NCBI RefSeq assembly: GCF_000717185.1
Contig: NZ_JNYE01000003.1
Coordinates: 1-64,000, forward strand
Direction of reading: 5' to 3'
DNA from: Kitasatospora phosalacinea
Lineage (GTDB): Bacteria; Actinomycetota; Actinomycetes; Streptomycetales; Streptomycetaceae
Length of the DNA: 64,000 nt
Of the stretch, positions 41,537 through 52,775 are shown in pieces. The first letter of the stretch is position 1, and each line of letters begins with the position of its first letter. The translations under genes and the position numbers were made by a program. The notes below the pieces were generated by a model. That model searched no databases and had not been told where the DNA came from. It saw only the letters and a program-made list of their open reading frames with translations.

Positions 41537-42712
41537 ATGACGAGCGCGAGCGGCGGTGCGGAGATGGTCGACTGGGATCTCGCGGTGGCGACCGCGACGC
41601 GGCTCGCCCGGCCGGGGCCGCGGATCGGTCGGGACGAGGCGCGGGCCGCGGTCGCCGAGTTGCGGCGGCACGCCGCGGAGGCGGAGCGGCACGTGCGGGA
41701 GTACACCCGGATGGGGTCGACCGCGGTGGCGGGGACGCCGGTGCTGGTGGTGGACCGGCCGGGCTGGGTGCGGGCGAACGTGGCGGGCTTCCGCACCGTG
41801 GTGCGGCCGTTGACGGAGAAGCTGGCGGCCCGCCGACAGGGCGGCGGCGGGGGTGCGGCGGCGGCCGGTTCGGCGGGGGCGAAGGCGACGGGGGTGGAGG
41901 TCGGCGTGGTGCTGGCCTTCCTGTCGGCGAAGGTGCTGGGCCAGTACGAGACCTTCGCCCCGGCGGAGCTGCCGAGCGCCCCGGACAGCCCGGAGGGCCT
42001 GTTCGACCAGCCGCGGCGCGGCCTGGCGGTGCCGCCGGGGCGGCTGCTGCTGGTCGCGCCGAACATCGTCCAGGTGGAGCGCGAACTCGACGTCGCCCCG
42101 CACGACTTCCGGCTCTGGGTGTGCCTGCACGAGGAGACCCACCGGACCCAGTTCACCGCGGTGCCGTGGCTGCGCGACCACATCCAGTCCGAGGTGCAGG
42201 AGTTCCTGGCGCAGACCGACGTCGACCCGGCGGCCTTCCTGGAGCGGCTGCGCGAGGCGTTCGGCGGCCTGCCGCTCCCGGGCCGGTCCGGTGCCCGCCG
42301 CGGGGGCGGGGAGGGCCGGGAGGCCGCGCCCAGCGTGACGGACCTGGTGCAGACGCCCGCGCAGCGGGAGATCCTGGCCCGGTTGACGGCGGTGATGTCG
42401 CTGCTGGAGGGCCACGCGGACGTGGTGATGGACGGGGTGGGCCCCGCGGTGGTGCCCTCGGTGGCGGAGATCCGGGAGAAGTTCCAGCGTCGCCGCGACC
42501 GGGGCAGCGGCCGGCTCGACCTGGCGCTGCGCCGGCTGCTGGGGATGGACGCCAAGCTGCGGCAGTACCAGGACGGCGCGGTGTTCGTCCGGGGCGTGGT
42601 GGACCGGGTCGGGATGGACGGCTTCAACCGGGTGTGGACCTCGCCGAACACGCTGCCGACGAAGGAGGAGGTCCACGACCCGGCGTCCTGGGTGTCCCGG
42701 GTGATCGGCTGA
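41537..42712 (+). CDS. DUF2342 putative zinc metalloprotease
   Basis: A 391-residue protein of a family widespread in actinobacteria and often labelled as linked to coenzyme F420, without proof. A zinc-protease motif HExxH is present at residues 198-202 (HEETH) with a further acidic helix (EVQEFL) downstream. No signal peptide or membrane helix is seen, so it is cytoplasmic. A short Gly/Ala insertion lies near 105-117. It precedes tilS, from which it is separated by 232 bases. Confidence 0.85.
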   Translation: MTSASGGAEMVDWDLAVATATRLARPGPRIGRDEARAAVAELRRHAAEAERHVREYTRMGSTAVAGTPVLVVDRPGWVRANVAGFRTVVRPLTEKLAARRQGGGGGAAAAGSAGAKATGVEVGVVLAFLSAKVLGQYETFAPAELPSAPDSPEGLFDQPRRGLAVPPGRLLLVAPNIVQVERELDVAPHDFRLWVCLHEETHRTQFTAVPWLRDHIQSEVQEFLAQTDVDPAAFLERLREAFGGLPLPGRSGARRGGGEGREAAPSVTDLVQTPAQREILARLTAVMSLLEGHADVVMDGVGPAVVPSVAEIREKFQRRRDRGSGRLDLALRRLLGMDAKLRQYQDGAVFVRGVVDRVGMDGFNRVWTSPNTLPTKEEVHDPASWVSRVIG

Positions 42713-42944
42713 GCGCGGTTCCGGGACCGGTACGCGTCCGGTCGCGACCGGTCCGTCAACCCGTCGGGTCGTACACCTGGCGGCAGACGTAACGTTTCTC
42801 CATTCACCCGTACGTGGGACGGTGGATCCGCCGTTGGCGCGGGTGGCGTGGGCGGTGGCCGGATTCTGCGACCATCTGTGAGCGCCTGGTGACCGAGAGC
42901 TGACAGGCGGCCGACGTACCCCCCTCCGCCAAGGAGTGCCAACC

Positions 42945-44078
42945 ATGGGCCCACACCCCGCTGTCGCGGCGATACGCCTCGCCGTCCGCCGTACCCTCGC
43001 CGAGCTCGCCGCGGAGGCGGGCGCCGTCCCCGGCGGGCAGGTCCGCCCGCGCACGCCCGCGCCCGTGCCGGTGCCCGTGCTGGCCGGTACCGCGACGGTG
43101 CCCGGCACGCTGATCGGCAACGCCCGCCGGCACCCCTCCGGCCTGCCCCGCACGCCCGCGGCGCCCGGTTCCCCGCTGGTGCTGGTGGCGGTCTCCGGCG
43201 GTGCGGACTCGATGGCGCTGGCCACCGCCACCGCCTTCGAGGCCCCCAAGCTCGGCCTGCGGGTCGGCGCGGTGACGGTCGACCACGGCCTGCAGGACGG
43301 TTCGGCCGAGCGCGCCGAGCAGGTCGCCGTCCGGCTGCGCGAGCTCGGGCTCGACCCGGTGGAGGCGGTCGCCGTCCGGGTGGGCCGCGGGGGCGGCCCG
43401 GAGAACGCCGCCCGGGACGCCCGCTACGCCGCCCTGGACCTGGCCGCCGAGCGCCACGGCGCGCTCGCCGTGCTGCTCGGCCACACCCGCGACGACCAGG
43501 CGGAGACGGTGCTGCTGGGCCTGGCCCGCGGCTCCGGCGCCCGCTCGCTGGCCGGGATGCCCGCGCAGAAGGGCCGCTACCGCCGCCCGCTGCTGGAGCT
43601 GGACCGGGCCGCCACCCGGCAGGCCTGCACCGCGCAGTCCATCCCGGTCTGGGACGACCCGCACAACGCCGATCCGGCCTACACCCGCTCCCGGGTCCGG
43701 CACGAGGTGCTGCCGGTGCTGGAGAAGCACCTGGGCGGCGGCGTGGTCGAGGCGCTGGCCCGCACCGCCCGGCTGTTCCGCGACGACGCCGACGCCCTCG
43801 ACCAGTGGGCCGCCCTGGCCGAGCGCGACCTGCGCACCCCGGACGGCGCCCTGGACGTCGGCAAGCTCGCCGAACTGCCCCCCGCGGTGCGCCGCCGGGT
43901 GCTGCGCAGGGCGGCGCTGCGCGCGGGCTGCCCGGCCGGCGACCTGTTCGCCCGGCACCTGGAGACCGTGGACCTGCTGGTCACCGGCTGGCGCGGCCAG
44001 GGCCCGCTGCACCTACCCGGGGGCGTCGAAGCCGTGCGCCGGTGTGGCACGCTGGTGTTTCGGCGGCAGGGCGACTGA
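42945..44078 (+). CDS. tilS: tRNA(Ile)-lysidine synthase TilS
   Basis: Modifies the wobble cytidine of the AUA-reading tRNA(Ile) to lysidine, using ATP. The PP-loop SGGADSMA is at about residues 84-91, after an unusually long 80-residue N-terminal part. Other family motifs are [32 protein letters not shown] and [21 protein letters not shown]. The ATG at 42945 has AAGGAG 8 bases upstream. A GTG nine bases earlier is less well placed. hpt and ftsH follow in the classic tilS-hpt-ftsH order. Confidence 0.96.
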   Translation: MGPHPAVAAIRLAVRRTLAELAAEAGAVPGGQVRPRTPAPVPVPVLAGTATVPGTLIGNARRHPSGLPRTPAAPGSPLVLVAVSGGADSMALATATAFEAPKLGLRVGAVTVDHGLQDGSAERAEQVAVRLRELGLDPVEAVAVRVGRGGGPENAARDARYAALDLAAERHGALAVLLGHTRDDQAETVLLGLARGSGARSLAGMPAQKGRYRRPLLELDRAATRQACTAQSIPVWDDPHNADPAYTRSRVRHEVLPVLEKHLGGGVVEALARTARLFRDDADALDQWAALAERDLRTPDGALDVGKLAELPPAVRRRVLRRAALRAGCPAGDLFARHLETVDLLVTGWRGQGPLHLPGGVEAVRRCGTLVFRRQGD

Positions 44079-44141
44079 GCACGAACCAGTCGTACCGCCG
44101 CCGCCGAACCCAGACCCCGAACGTTTGAGGACGTATCCCCG

Positions 44142-44696
44142 GTGGACCAGAACGACATGGGCGCAGACCTCGCGAAGGTGCTCATCAGCAAGGACGAGAT
44201 CGACGCCAAGCTGGTGGAGCTGGCCGCGCGGATCGACCAGGACTACGCCGGGAAGGACCTCCTGCTGGTCGGCGTCCTCAAGGGCGCCGTCATGGTGATG
44301 GCGGACCTGGCCCGGGCGCTGCACAGCCAGGTCACCATGGACTGGATGGCGGTCTCCTCGTACGGGATGGGCACCAAGTCCTCCGGCGTGGTCCGGATCC
44401 TCAAGGACCTGGACACCGACATCGCGGGCAAGGACGTGCTGATCGTCGAGGACATCATCGACTCCGGCCTGACGCTGTCCTGGCTGCTCGGCAACCTGGG
44501 TTCGCGCGGCCCGGCCTCGCTGAAGGTGTGCACCCTGCTGCGCAAGCCGGACGCCGCGAAGGTGGAGATCGACGTCGAGTACGTCGGCTTCGACATCCCC
44601 AACGAGTTCGTGGTCGGCTACGGCCTGGACTACGCGGAGAAGCTGCGCAACCTGCCGTTCATCGGCACGCTCGCGCCGCACGTGTACGGCGGCTGA
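44142..44696 (+). CDS. hpt: Hypoxanthine phosphoribosyltransferase
   Basis: Salvages hypoxanthine and guanine to IMP and GMP using PRPP. The PRPP-binding motif [14 protein letters not shown] is at about residues 100-113, and the pyrophosphate-binding [11 protein letters not shown] near 45. [23 protein letters not shown] is the typical C-terminal block. GTG start after TGAGGA. Located between tilS and ftsH as in most bacteria. Confidence 0.96.
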   Translation: MDQNDMGADLAKVLISKDEIDAKLVELAARIDQDYAGKDLLLVGVLKGAVMVMADLARALHSQVTMDWMAVSSYGMGTKSSGVVRILKDLDTDIAGKDVLIVEDIIDSGLTLSWLLGNLGSRGPASLKVCTLLRKPDAAKVEIDVEYVGFDIPNEFVVGYGLDYAEKLRNLPFIGTLAPHVYGG

Positions 44697-44721
44697 GCGC
44701 GGCGGCTGAACCGTTCGGGCG

Positions 44722-44753
44722 ACGGGCGGGAACAGGGCGCCGTTCCCGCCCGT
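44722..44753 (+). terminator. Terminator after hpt
   Basis: A 12-bp perfect stem (44722-44733 with 44742-44753) around 8 bases lies 25 bases after the hpt stop. Confidence 0.75.
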
Positions 44754-44834
44754 TGTGCGGGGGTAGGAAAATAGGCCGCACCGTGGTGCGATCCCGCCGG
44801 TAGCGGGGTTCGCTGCGGTACGGTCCCATCAAAC

Positions 44835-44932
44835 GCTCGTCTTACGAGCACATATCGGATGCGCCGAGGCCCCACAGCCGAGCAGCGCCCGTTGAACTGG
44901 CAGGAGGGACGGGGCGGTGACGCCCCGCATGG
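44835..44932 (+). promoter_or_regulatory. ftsH 5' leader with hairpin in the ribosome-binding spacer
   Basis: AGGAGG (44902-44907) lies 25 bases before the ftsH ATG, too far for normal initiation. GGGGCG (44911-44916) pairs with CGCCCC (44921-44926) around GTGA. Folding removes 16 bases and leaves an effective spacing of 9. A second hairpin GCTCGT/ACGAGC (44835-44849) lies upstream. An in-frame stop at 44918 excludes an earlier ftsH start. Confidence 0.6.
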
Positions 44933-46975
<2,043 letters not shown>

Positions 46976-46998
46976 GCAACCGCATATCCGTTCGGAAT

Positions 46999-47042
46999 GG
47001 ATGCCGCGTTTCCCGGGTTTGTACCCTGGAGGCGCGGCATCC
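46999..47042 (+). terminator. Hairpin between ftsH and folE
   Basis: GGATGCCGCG (46999-47008) pairs perfectly with CGCGGCATCC (47033-47042). The 24-base loop contains TACCCT (47022-47027), a possible -10 for folE. It is either the ftsH terminator or part of the folE promoter region. Confidence 0.55.
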
Positions 47043-47099
47043 GTGCTGCGCCGACCCTCTTGACCGAGATTTTCCCGACTGACGAGCAGCGAGGCACGC

Positions 47100-47705
47100 A
47101 TGATCGATCCGGTGACGCTCGACGGTGAGCACCCCGTCCGCGAGTTCGACCAGAAGCGGGCCGAGAACGCCGTCCGCGAGCTGCTGATCGCCGTCGGGGA
47201 GGACCCGGAGCGCGAGGGCCTGCTGGAGACCCCGGCCCGGGTGGCCCGCGCCTACCGGGAGATATTCGCCGGCCTGTGGCAGGAGCCGGAGGACGTGCTG
47301 ACCACCACCTTCGACCTCGGCCACGACGAGATGGTGCTGGTCAAGGACATCGAGGTGTACTCCACCTGCGAGCACCACCTGGTCCCGTTCCGCGGCGTCG
47401 CGCACGTCGGCTACATCCCCTCCACCAGCGGCAAGATCACCGGCCTGTCCAAGCTGGCCCGGCTGGTCGACGTGTACGCCCGCCGCCCGCAGGTGCAGGA
47501 GCGGCTGACCAGCCAGGTCGCGGACGCGCTGATGCGGATCCTGGAGCCGCGCGGCGCCATCGTGGTGATCCAGTGCGAGCACATGTGCATGTCGATGCGC
47601 GGCATCCGCAAGCCCGGGGCGAAGACCATCACCTCCGCCGTCCGCGGCCAGCTGCGCGACCCGGCCACCCGCAACGAGGCGATGAGCCTGATCATCGGCC
47701 ACTGA
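47100..47705 (+). CDS. folE: GTP cyclohydrolase I
   Basis: Converts GTP to dihydroneopterin triphosphate, the first step of folate synthesis. The 201-residue enzyme has the zinc and catalytic motifs [12 protein letters not shown] and [16 protein letters not shown], and [18 protein letters not shown] near the N-terminus. The ATG follows GCGAGGCACGC. ftsH is upstream and the other folate genes resume at 51250. Confidence 0.97.
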   Translation: MIDPVTLDGEHPVREFDQKRAENAVRELLIAVGEDPEREGLLETPARVARAYREIFAGLWQEPEDVLTTTFDLGHDEMVLVKDIEVYSTCEHHLVPFRGVAHVGYIPSTSGKITGLSKLARLVDVYARRPQVQERLTSQVADALMRILEPRGAIVVIQCEHMCMSMRGIRKPGAKTITSAVRGQLRDPATRNEAMSLIIGH

Positions 47706-47720
47706 CGCTCCGTCAACCGG

Positions 47721-47758
47721 CCGCAGGGGCACCACCCGTACGGGTGGTGCCCCTGCGG
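47721..47758. terminator. Bidirectional terminator between folE and the esterase gene
   Basis: A perfect 18-bp inverted repeat (47721-47738 with 47741-47758) with 2 central bases separates convergent genes. Confidence 0.85.
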
Positions 47759-47763
47759 CGTCC

Positions 47764-48945
47764 TCAGCCGCGCGGTTCGCGGTCCGGCGGCGGGTCGAGG
47801 TGGTCGCTGAGCCACTCCAGGGTGGCGGGCAGCTCGCGGCGCCAGGTCTCGAAGGAGTGGCCGCCGTCGGGCAGGAAGACCGAGTCGACCTGCAGCTCCG
47901 GGTGGGCCGCCGACACCTGCCGGGCGTCGGCCAGGAACCGCTGGGTGGCCGGGAAGTCGTCCTCGGCCTCGGTGGAGACCAGCAGCAGGTCGGCCCGCGG
48001 CGCGGGCAGGTTCTTCAGCCGCCAGTCCAGGTCGGACTGCTGGGCGGCCGCCCGGTCGCCGCGGAACAGGTCGCCGTCCGTCCAGCGGTCGTCGGGCACC
48101 GTGTAGTCGGCGTGCATCCCGGCCGCGTTCCGGTACGCGTCCGGGTGCCGCATCGCCAGCCGCAGCGCGCAGGACCCGCCGGTGGAGTAGCCGAACACGC
48201 CCCAGGAGTCGGCCGACCGGCTGACCCGGTACGCCGAGCGCAGCGCCGCCGGGACGTCCGCGGCGAACCAGGTCTCCGCCTGCGGCCCGCCCGGGACGTC
48301 CACGCACTCGGTGTTGCGCGGCGGGGCGACGGTGGGGCGGGCCATCACGATCACGGTCGGCGCCATCTCCCCGCTGCGCTGCAGCTCCGACGCGGTCCGC
48401 GGCAGCCGCAGCCCCTCGACCAGGTGCAGCGACGGGCCCGGGTAGCCGGCCAGGGCCAGCAGCACCGGGAAGCGCTCGCGGGCGTAGCGCGGGTTGAAGT
48501 ACTCCGGCGGCAGGTAGACGAAGACCTGGTCGGACAGGCCGGAGGCGGTGCCGGTGATCCGCACCGAGTCGACCCGGCCGACCTCCTCCGGGGTGCCCGC
48601 GGGCAGCACGTCCCGGACGGTCTCCAGCCCGCCCTCGTCGGTCGGTACCACCAGCCGCCCGGCCTCCGGGGCGGCGCCCGGGGACTTCGCCGCGACCAGC
48701 GCCAGCGGGGCGCCGCCGGGGTGCAGCAGGTCGTTCCAGGAGCTGTAGAAGCCGTACGCGTTGTTCACCGACAGCAGCAGCACCGCCAGCGCCGACGCCT
48801 GGGTGAGGGTCAGCAGCCCGAGCCGCGCCAGCACCGGCAGCAGGCGCTGCCGGGCCAGCCTGGGCCACAGCCAGAGCGTGCCGAGCAGGGCGGCCGCGGC
48901 CACCGCGGCCAGCGCGTACACCAGTGTCCGGCTGGTCAGCTCCAT
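47764..48945 (-). CDS. Membrane-anchored alpha/beta-hydrolase, esterase D/antigen 85-like
   Basis: A 393-residue protein with two N-terminal membrane helices (about 8-27 and 40-60) and a large external hydrolase domain. The nucleophile serine is in GVFGYSTGGSCALRLA, and the catalytic histidine in LPDGGHSFETW. The fold type is that of esterase D, antigen 85 and related acyltransferases. The ATG has AGGAGG 12 bases before it. It breaks the direction of the folate genes. The neighbouring MprF-like gene suggests a common role in membrane or wall lipids, but this is speculation. Confidence 0.83.
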   Translation of the reverse strand: MELTSRTLVYALAAVAAAALLGTLWLWPRLARQRLLPVLARLGLLTLTQASALAVLLLSVNNAYGFYSSWNDLLHPGGAPLALVAAKSPGAAPEAGRLVVPTDEGGLETVRDVLPAGTPEEVGRVDSVRITGTASGLSDQVFVYLPPEYFNPRYARERFPVLLALAGYPGPSLHLVEGLRLPRTASELQRSGEMAPTVIVMARPTVAPPRNTECVDVPGGPQAETWFAADVPAALRSAYRVSRSADSWGVFGYSTGGSCALRLAMRHPDAYRNAAGMHADYTVPDDRWTDGDLFRGDRAAAQQSDLDWRLKNLPAPRADLLLVSTEAEDDFPATQRFLADARQVSAAHPELQVDSVFLPDGGHSFETWRRELPATLEWLSDHLDPPPDREPRG

Positions 48946-49267
48946 GGCTTCCGGTCCTCCTCGACTTCGGCCACGCCATCGTCATCTGACGGCCCGTCGG
49001 CAGCGAGCCGGGGTACGCTGACCGGGCGTCGGAAACCCGTGCGAACGGCTGCGGCCGGGCGGGGGGAACCGGCGCAGTGGAACGCGGCGTCCACCGGGGG
49101 GAGACGCGCCGAACCGTCGGACGGGCGGTCACGGGTGCGGGTGCGGCAGCAGTGCCGCGTCCCCCGGAGCGACGAGCGCAACCGTTCGACCGGGGGCCCC
49201 GGGAGAGCGGCCCGCACCGCTCCTTGGACCGCACTTGACGTGCGGATTGCCAGAAGAAGGAACTGTC
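48946..49267. other. Divergent spacer between esterase and MprF-like genes
   Basis: About 320 bases with no convincing gene. TTGACG at 49235-49240 is a possible -35 but has no good -10 at the right distance. AAGGA before the ATG at 49268 could serve a short upstream frame. Confidence 0.4.
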
Positions 49268-49360
49268 ATGAAGGACCGTCACACCCCCGTTCCCGGAGTG
49301 CGCGCACAGCGCCCCGGTGCCTCTAGGCTGAGTTCCCATGAGCGCTCCCGTGTCCGCTGA
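49268..49360 (+). CDS. Possible 30-residue upstream peptide overlapping the MprF-like gene
   Basis: The frame reads MKDRHTPVPGVRAQRPGASR and then ten more residues, and it overlaps the start of the next gene by 23 bases. AAGGA lies 6 bases upstream of its ATG. It would be translated only on a transcript that starts upstream. It may be chance. No homologue is known to me. Confidence 0.3.
   Translation: MKDRHTPVPGVRAQRPGASRLSSHERSRVR
49324..49329 (+). promoter_or_regulatory. -10 element of a leaderless promoter (MprF-like gene)
   Basis: TAGGCT ends 8 bases before the ATG at 49338. No ribosome-binding site is present. Confidence 0.5.
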
Positions 49361-51170
49361 GACCACCACCGACGCGCCCCGTCCCCGGGGTCTGCAGGCG
49401 CTCCGCGACCAGGCCGCCGCGGTGCCGCGGCCCTGGCTGCCGGGAGCGGTCGGGTACGCCTGCCTGGCCATCGGCCTGATCGACATCGCCTGCGCGGTCT
49501 CCCCCCGGCTGCGGCTCACCCGGGTGCACACCGTGGTCGGCCAGCTGCCCGGCGGCACCACCACGCTGGCCGCCGCGGGCACCCTGATGGTCGGCCTGCT
49601 GCTGGTGCTGCTCGCGCACGCGCTGCGCCGCCGCAAGGCGCGCGCCTGGCGGGCCGTGTGCGTGCTGCTGCCGGTCGGCGCGGCGCTGCACCTGATGCGC
49701 TGGCACCAGTTCGGGCAGGCCGCGATCTCGCTGGCGCTGCTCGCCGTGATGCTGGTCCACCGGCGGGAGTTCTACGCCAAGGCCGACCCGCGCACCCGCT
49801 GGCGCGCCGTGCTCAACTTCGTCGTGCTGGGCTTCGTCTCGGTGCTGCTCGGCCTGGTCGTGGTCTCGGTCCGCTGGAAGGCCGAGCTCGGCGACCCCTC
49901 GCTGTTCCAGCGGCTGGAGCACGTCTGCTACGGCCTGTTCGGCTTCGAGGGCCCGATCGACTACACCTCCGACCGGATCGGCGACCTGGTCGGCTACTCG
50001 CTCGGCGCGCTCGGCCTGGTCACCGCCCTCACCACCGCGTACCTGGCGCTGCGCCCCGAGAAGCCCGAGCCCGAGCTCACCCCCGAGGACGAGCTGCGGG
50101 TGCGCGAGCTGCTCGCCCGGCACGGCCGGCGCGACTCGCTCGGCTACTTCGCGCTGCGCCGCGACAAGAGCGTGCTGTTCTCGCCCACCGGCAAGGCCGC
50201 GATCTCCTACCGGGTGGTCTCCGGCGTGATGCTCGCCTCCGGCGACCCGGTCGGCGACGTCGAGGCCTGGCCCGGCGCGATCAAGGTCTTCATGGCGACC
50301 GCCCGCGAGCACGCCTGGGCGCCCGCCGTGATGGGCTGCTCCGAGGTCGGCGGCGAGGTGTGGACCAGGGAGGCCGGGCTCGACGCCCTCGAACTCGGCG
50401 ACGAGGCCATCGTCGACACCGCGACCTTCTCGCTCTCCGGCCGCGCCATGCGCAACGTCCGCCAGATGGTCAAGCGGATCGAGCGCAACGGCTACTCCTG
50501 CCAGGTCCGCCGGGTCGGCGACCTCACCCTCGACGAGAAGCGCCGGATCGGCGACGCGGCCGCCCGCTGGCGCGGCACCGACACCGAGCGCGGCTTCTCC
50601 ATGGCGCTCGGCCGCTTCGGCGACGCGGGCGACGACGAGTGCATCGTGGTCACCGCCCACAAGGCCCCCGCCGAGGGGGAGGCCGGCGACGACCTGAAGG
50701 CGGTGCTGCACTTCGTCCCGTGGGGCGAGGACGGCATCTCGCTGGAGCTCATGCGCCGCGACCGGGAGGCCGACCCGGGCCTCAACGAGCTGCTGATCGT
50801 CGCCGCCCTCCAGGAGGTCGGGGCGATGGGCGTGCGCCGGGTCTCGCTGAACTTCGCGATGTTCCGCTCGGCCCTGGCCCGCGGCGAGCGGATCGGCGCC
50901 GGGCCGGTGCTGCGGGCCTGGCGCGGGCTGCTGGTGTTCCTGTCGCGCTGGTTCCAGATCGAGTCGCTGTACAAGTTCAACGCGAAGTTCCAGCCCAGCT
51001 GGGAGCCGCGCTTCCTGGTCTACCAGCACACCCGCGACCTCCCGCGGATCGGCTTCGCCGCGATGCAGGCGGAGGCGTTCATCACCCTGGGCATGCCGCG
51101 CTTCGGGCGCAAGCGGCAGCGGCAGGGCTTGATGCAGGAGCCCGCGGTGCAGCTCGACAAGGCCGCGTAG
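49338..51170 (+). CDS. MprF-like phosphatidylglycerol lysyltransferase-domain protein
   Basis: A 610-residue protein with about six membrane helices in the first 240 residues and a C-terminal DUF2156 domain (about 255-600) as in lysyl-phosphatidylglycerol synthases. Such enzymes move an amino acid from tRNA to membrane lipid and lower the negative surface charge. Recognised pieces are SYRVVSGVMLASGDPVGDVE, RNVRQMVKRIERNGY and LNELLIVAALQEVGAMGVRRVSLNFAMF. The membrane part is shorter than in full MprF, so a complete flippase domain is missing. Two overlapping starts (leaderless ATG preferred). Followed by a hairpin. Confidence 0.85.
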   Translation: MSAPVSAETTTDAPRPRGLQALRDQAAAVPRPWLPGAVGYACLAIGLIDIACAVSPRLRLTRVHTVVGQLPGGTTTLAAAGTLMVGLLLVLLAHALRRRKARAWRAVCVLLPVGAALHLMRWHQFGQAAISLALLAVMLVHRREFYAKADPRTRWRAVLNFVVLGFVSVLLGLVVVSVRWKAELGDPSLFQRLEHVCYGLFGFEGPIDYTSDRIGDLVGYSLGALGLVTALTTAYLALRPEKPEPELTPEDELRVRELLARHGRRDSLGYFALRRDKSVLFSPTGKAAISYRVVSGVMLASGDPVGDVEAWPGAIKVFMATAREHAWAPAVMGCSEVGGEVWTREAGLDALELGDEAIVDTATFSLSGRAMRNVRQMVKRIERNGYSCQVRRVGDLTLDEKRRIGDAAARWRGTDTERGFSMALGRFGDAGDDECIVVTAHKAPAEGEAGDDLKAVLHFVPWGEDGISLELMRRDREADPGLNELLIVAALQEVGAMGVRRVSLNFAMFRSALARGERIGAGPVLRAWRGLLVFLSRWFQIESLYKFNAKFQPSWEPRFLVYQHTRDLPRIGFAAMQAEAFITLGMPRFGRKRQRQGLMQEPAVQLDKAA

Positions 51171-51179
51171 CCGGAGGGC

Positions 51180-51203
51180 GGGCGCACCCCCGGTGGTGCG
51201 CCC
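51180..51203 (+). terminator. Terminator after the MprF-like gene
   Basis: A 9-bp perfect stem (51180-51188 with 51195-51203) around 6 bases lies 9 bases after the stop codon. Confidence 0.65.
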
Positions 51204-51236
51204 CACGGCCGTCACGCCTCCCCCGGGCGGTGGGCC

Positions 51237-51242
51237 GATAAT
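51237..51242 (+). promoter_or_regulatory. -10 element of a leaderless promoter (folP)
   Basis: GATAAT ends exactly 7 bases before the ATG at 51250. The alternative ATG at 51241 would overlap the hexamer itself. Confidence 0.55.
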
Positions 51243-51249
51243 GGGACGC

Positions 51250-52107
51250 ATGAGCGAGAACGTCCCCGGTCTGCCCGTCCTCGAGCGCTGCGCGGTGATG
51301 GGGGTGGTCAACGTCACGCCCGACTCGTTCTCGGACGGGGGGATGTGGCTGGACCCGGCGAAGGCGGTCGCGCACGGGCTCGACCTGGTGGCGCGCGGGG
51401 CCGACCTGGTGGACGTGGGCGGGGAGTCGACCCGGCCGGGGGCGGTGCGGGTGACCGAGGCGGAGGAGCTGCGCCGGGTGGTGCCGGTGGTCGCCGAGCT
51501 GGCCCGGGCCGGGGTCGTGGTGTCGGTGGACACCATGCGGGCGGCCGTCGCGGCGGCGGCCCTCGCCGCGGGCGCCCGGGTGGTCAACGACGTGTCCGGC
51601 GGGCTCGCCGACCCGGCGATGGCCGAGGTGGTCGCCGGGACGGGCGCGCCGTTCGTGGTGATGCACTGGCGCGGCCAGTCCGCCGGCATGGACTCCCTGG
51701 CGGTGTACGACGACGTGGTCGCGGACGTGGTGCGGGAGCTGTCCGTCCGGGTGGAGGACCTGCTGGCCGCGGGCGTGAAGGAGGAGCAGCTGATCCTCGA
51801 CCCCGGCCTGGGCTTCGCGAAGACCGGCGCCCACAACTGGGCGCTGCTGGGTCGGCTGGACGCGCTGACCGCGCTGGGACGGCCGGTGCTGGTGGCGGCT
51901 TCACGCAAGCGCTTCCTGGGTACGCTGCTGGCCAACCCGGAAACCGGGGAGCTGCGCCCGGCGCGGCAGCGGGACGACGCCACGGCGGCGGTCTCGGCGC
52001 TGTCGGCGAGGGCGGGTGCCTGGGCGGTCCGGGTGCATGACGTGTCCGGCACGGCTGACGCCGTACGAGTCGTCGCGGCCTGGGAGCAGGCGGCGCAGAG
52101 GGGGTAG
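51250..52107 (+). CDS. folP: Dihydropteroate synthase
   Basis: Joins 6-hydroxymethyl-dihydropterin diphosphate to p-aminobenzoate, the sulfonamide-sensitive step of folate synthesis. The 285-residue TIM-barrel enzyme has all family motifs: GVVNVTPDSFSDGG, DVGGESTRPGA, VVNDVSGG, ILDPGLGFAKT and AASRKRFLG. The frame is open to 51193, but the -10 hexamer fixes the ATG at 51250. It is followed after two bases by the SnoaL-like gene, so both are surely cotranscribed. Confidence 0.96.
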   Translation: MSENVPGLPVLERCAVMGVVNVTPDSFSDGGMWLDPAKAVAHGLDLVARGADLVDVGGESTRPGAVRVTEAEELRRVVPVVAELARAGVVVSVDTMRAAVAAAALAAGARVVNDVSGGLADPAMAEVVAGTGAPFVVMHWRGQSAGMDSLAVYDDVVADVVRELSVRVEDLLAAGVKEEQLILDPGLGFAKTGAHNWALLGRLDALTALGRPVLVAASRKRFLGTLLANPETGELRPARQRDDATAAVSALSARAGAWAVRVHDVSGTADAVRVVAAWEQAAQRG

Positions 52108-52109
52108 AC

Positions 52110-52613
52110 GTGGCGGAAGCAGTCAGCGGTGGCAACGACCGGGCGGCGGCGCTGGAGCCGGACCAGGAGGCGGTGCTGGCCGTCAACCAGGCGCTGTACG
52201 AGGCGCTGGAGAACGGCGACCTGGAGGCCGTCGAGTCGATCTGGCTCGGGGCGGACGAGGCCGACGACAAGAGCGGGGTGTACTGCGTGCACCCGGGCTG
52301 GCCGGCGCTGATCGGCCGGGCCCAGGTGACCCGCTCGTACATGCTGATCATGGCGAACACCGAGTACATCCAGTTCTTCCTGACCGACGTCGAGGTGGAC
52401 GTCCGGGGCGACGCGGCCCTGGTGACCTGCACCGAGAACATCCTGTCCGGCGGCGAGCCGGAGGAGGAGGGCGAGCTGGGGCCGCTGGTCGGCGGCAAGG
52501 TGGTGTCGACGAACCTGTTCCGGCGGACGGCGGACGGGTGGAAGCTGTGGTCGCACCACGGCTCGCCGGTGCTCACCAGCGGGGACGACGAGGACGAGGA
52601 CGAGGACGAGTAG
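52110..52613 (+). CDS. SnoaL/NTF2-like protein in the folate operon
   Basis: A 167-residue protein with the NTF2/SnoaL-like cone fold: EAVLAVNQALYEALENGDLE, then a central GVYCVHPGWPALIGRAQV and strands LVTCTENILSG and KVVSTNLFRRTADGWKLWSHHGS. It ends in an acidic tail of Asp/Glu repeats. A direct role in folate synthesis is not known, but its location between folP and folB is shared by many Streptomyces, to my knowledge. It starts with GTG two bases after folP, with GAGGGGG inside the folP end. Confidence 0.78.
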   Translation: MAEAVSGGNDRAAALEPDQEAVLAVNQALYEALENGDLEAVESIWLGADEADDKSGVYCVHPGWPALIGRAQVTRSYMLIMANTEYIQFFLTDVEVDVRGDAALVTCTENILSGGEPEEEGELGPLVGGKVVSTNLFRRTADGWKLWSHHGSPVLTSGDDEDEDEDE

Positions 52614-52775
52614 CGCCGCCGGGACGGTGGCGTCAAGGGCCGCGGCGGCCGGTCCGATCGGGTGGGCGGCCGGGGAGGCGGTCCCGGGCGGTCGGTGCTC
52701 GAAGGTAGATTCGAGGGGCGGCGGGCGACGGTGCCCGCCCGTCCCCGCCCCGGGCGGGGCCGTCAGCTGGGAGCA

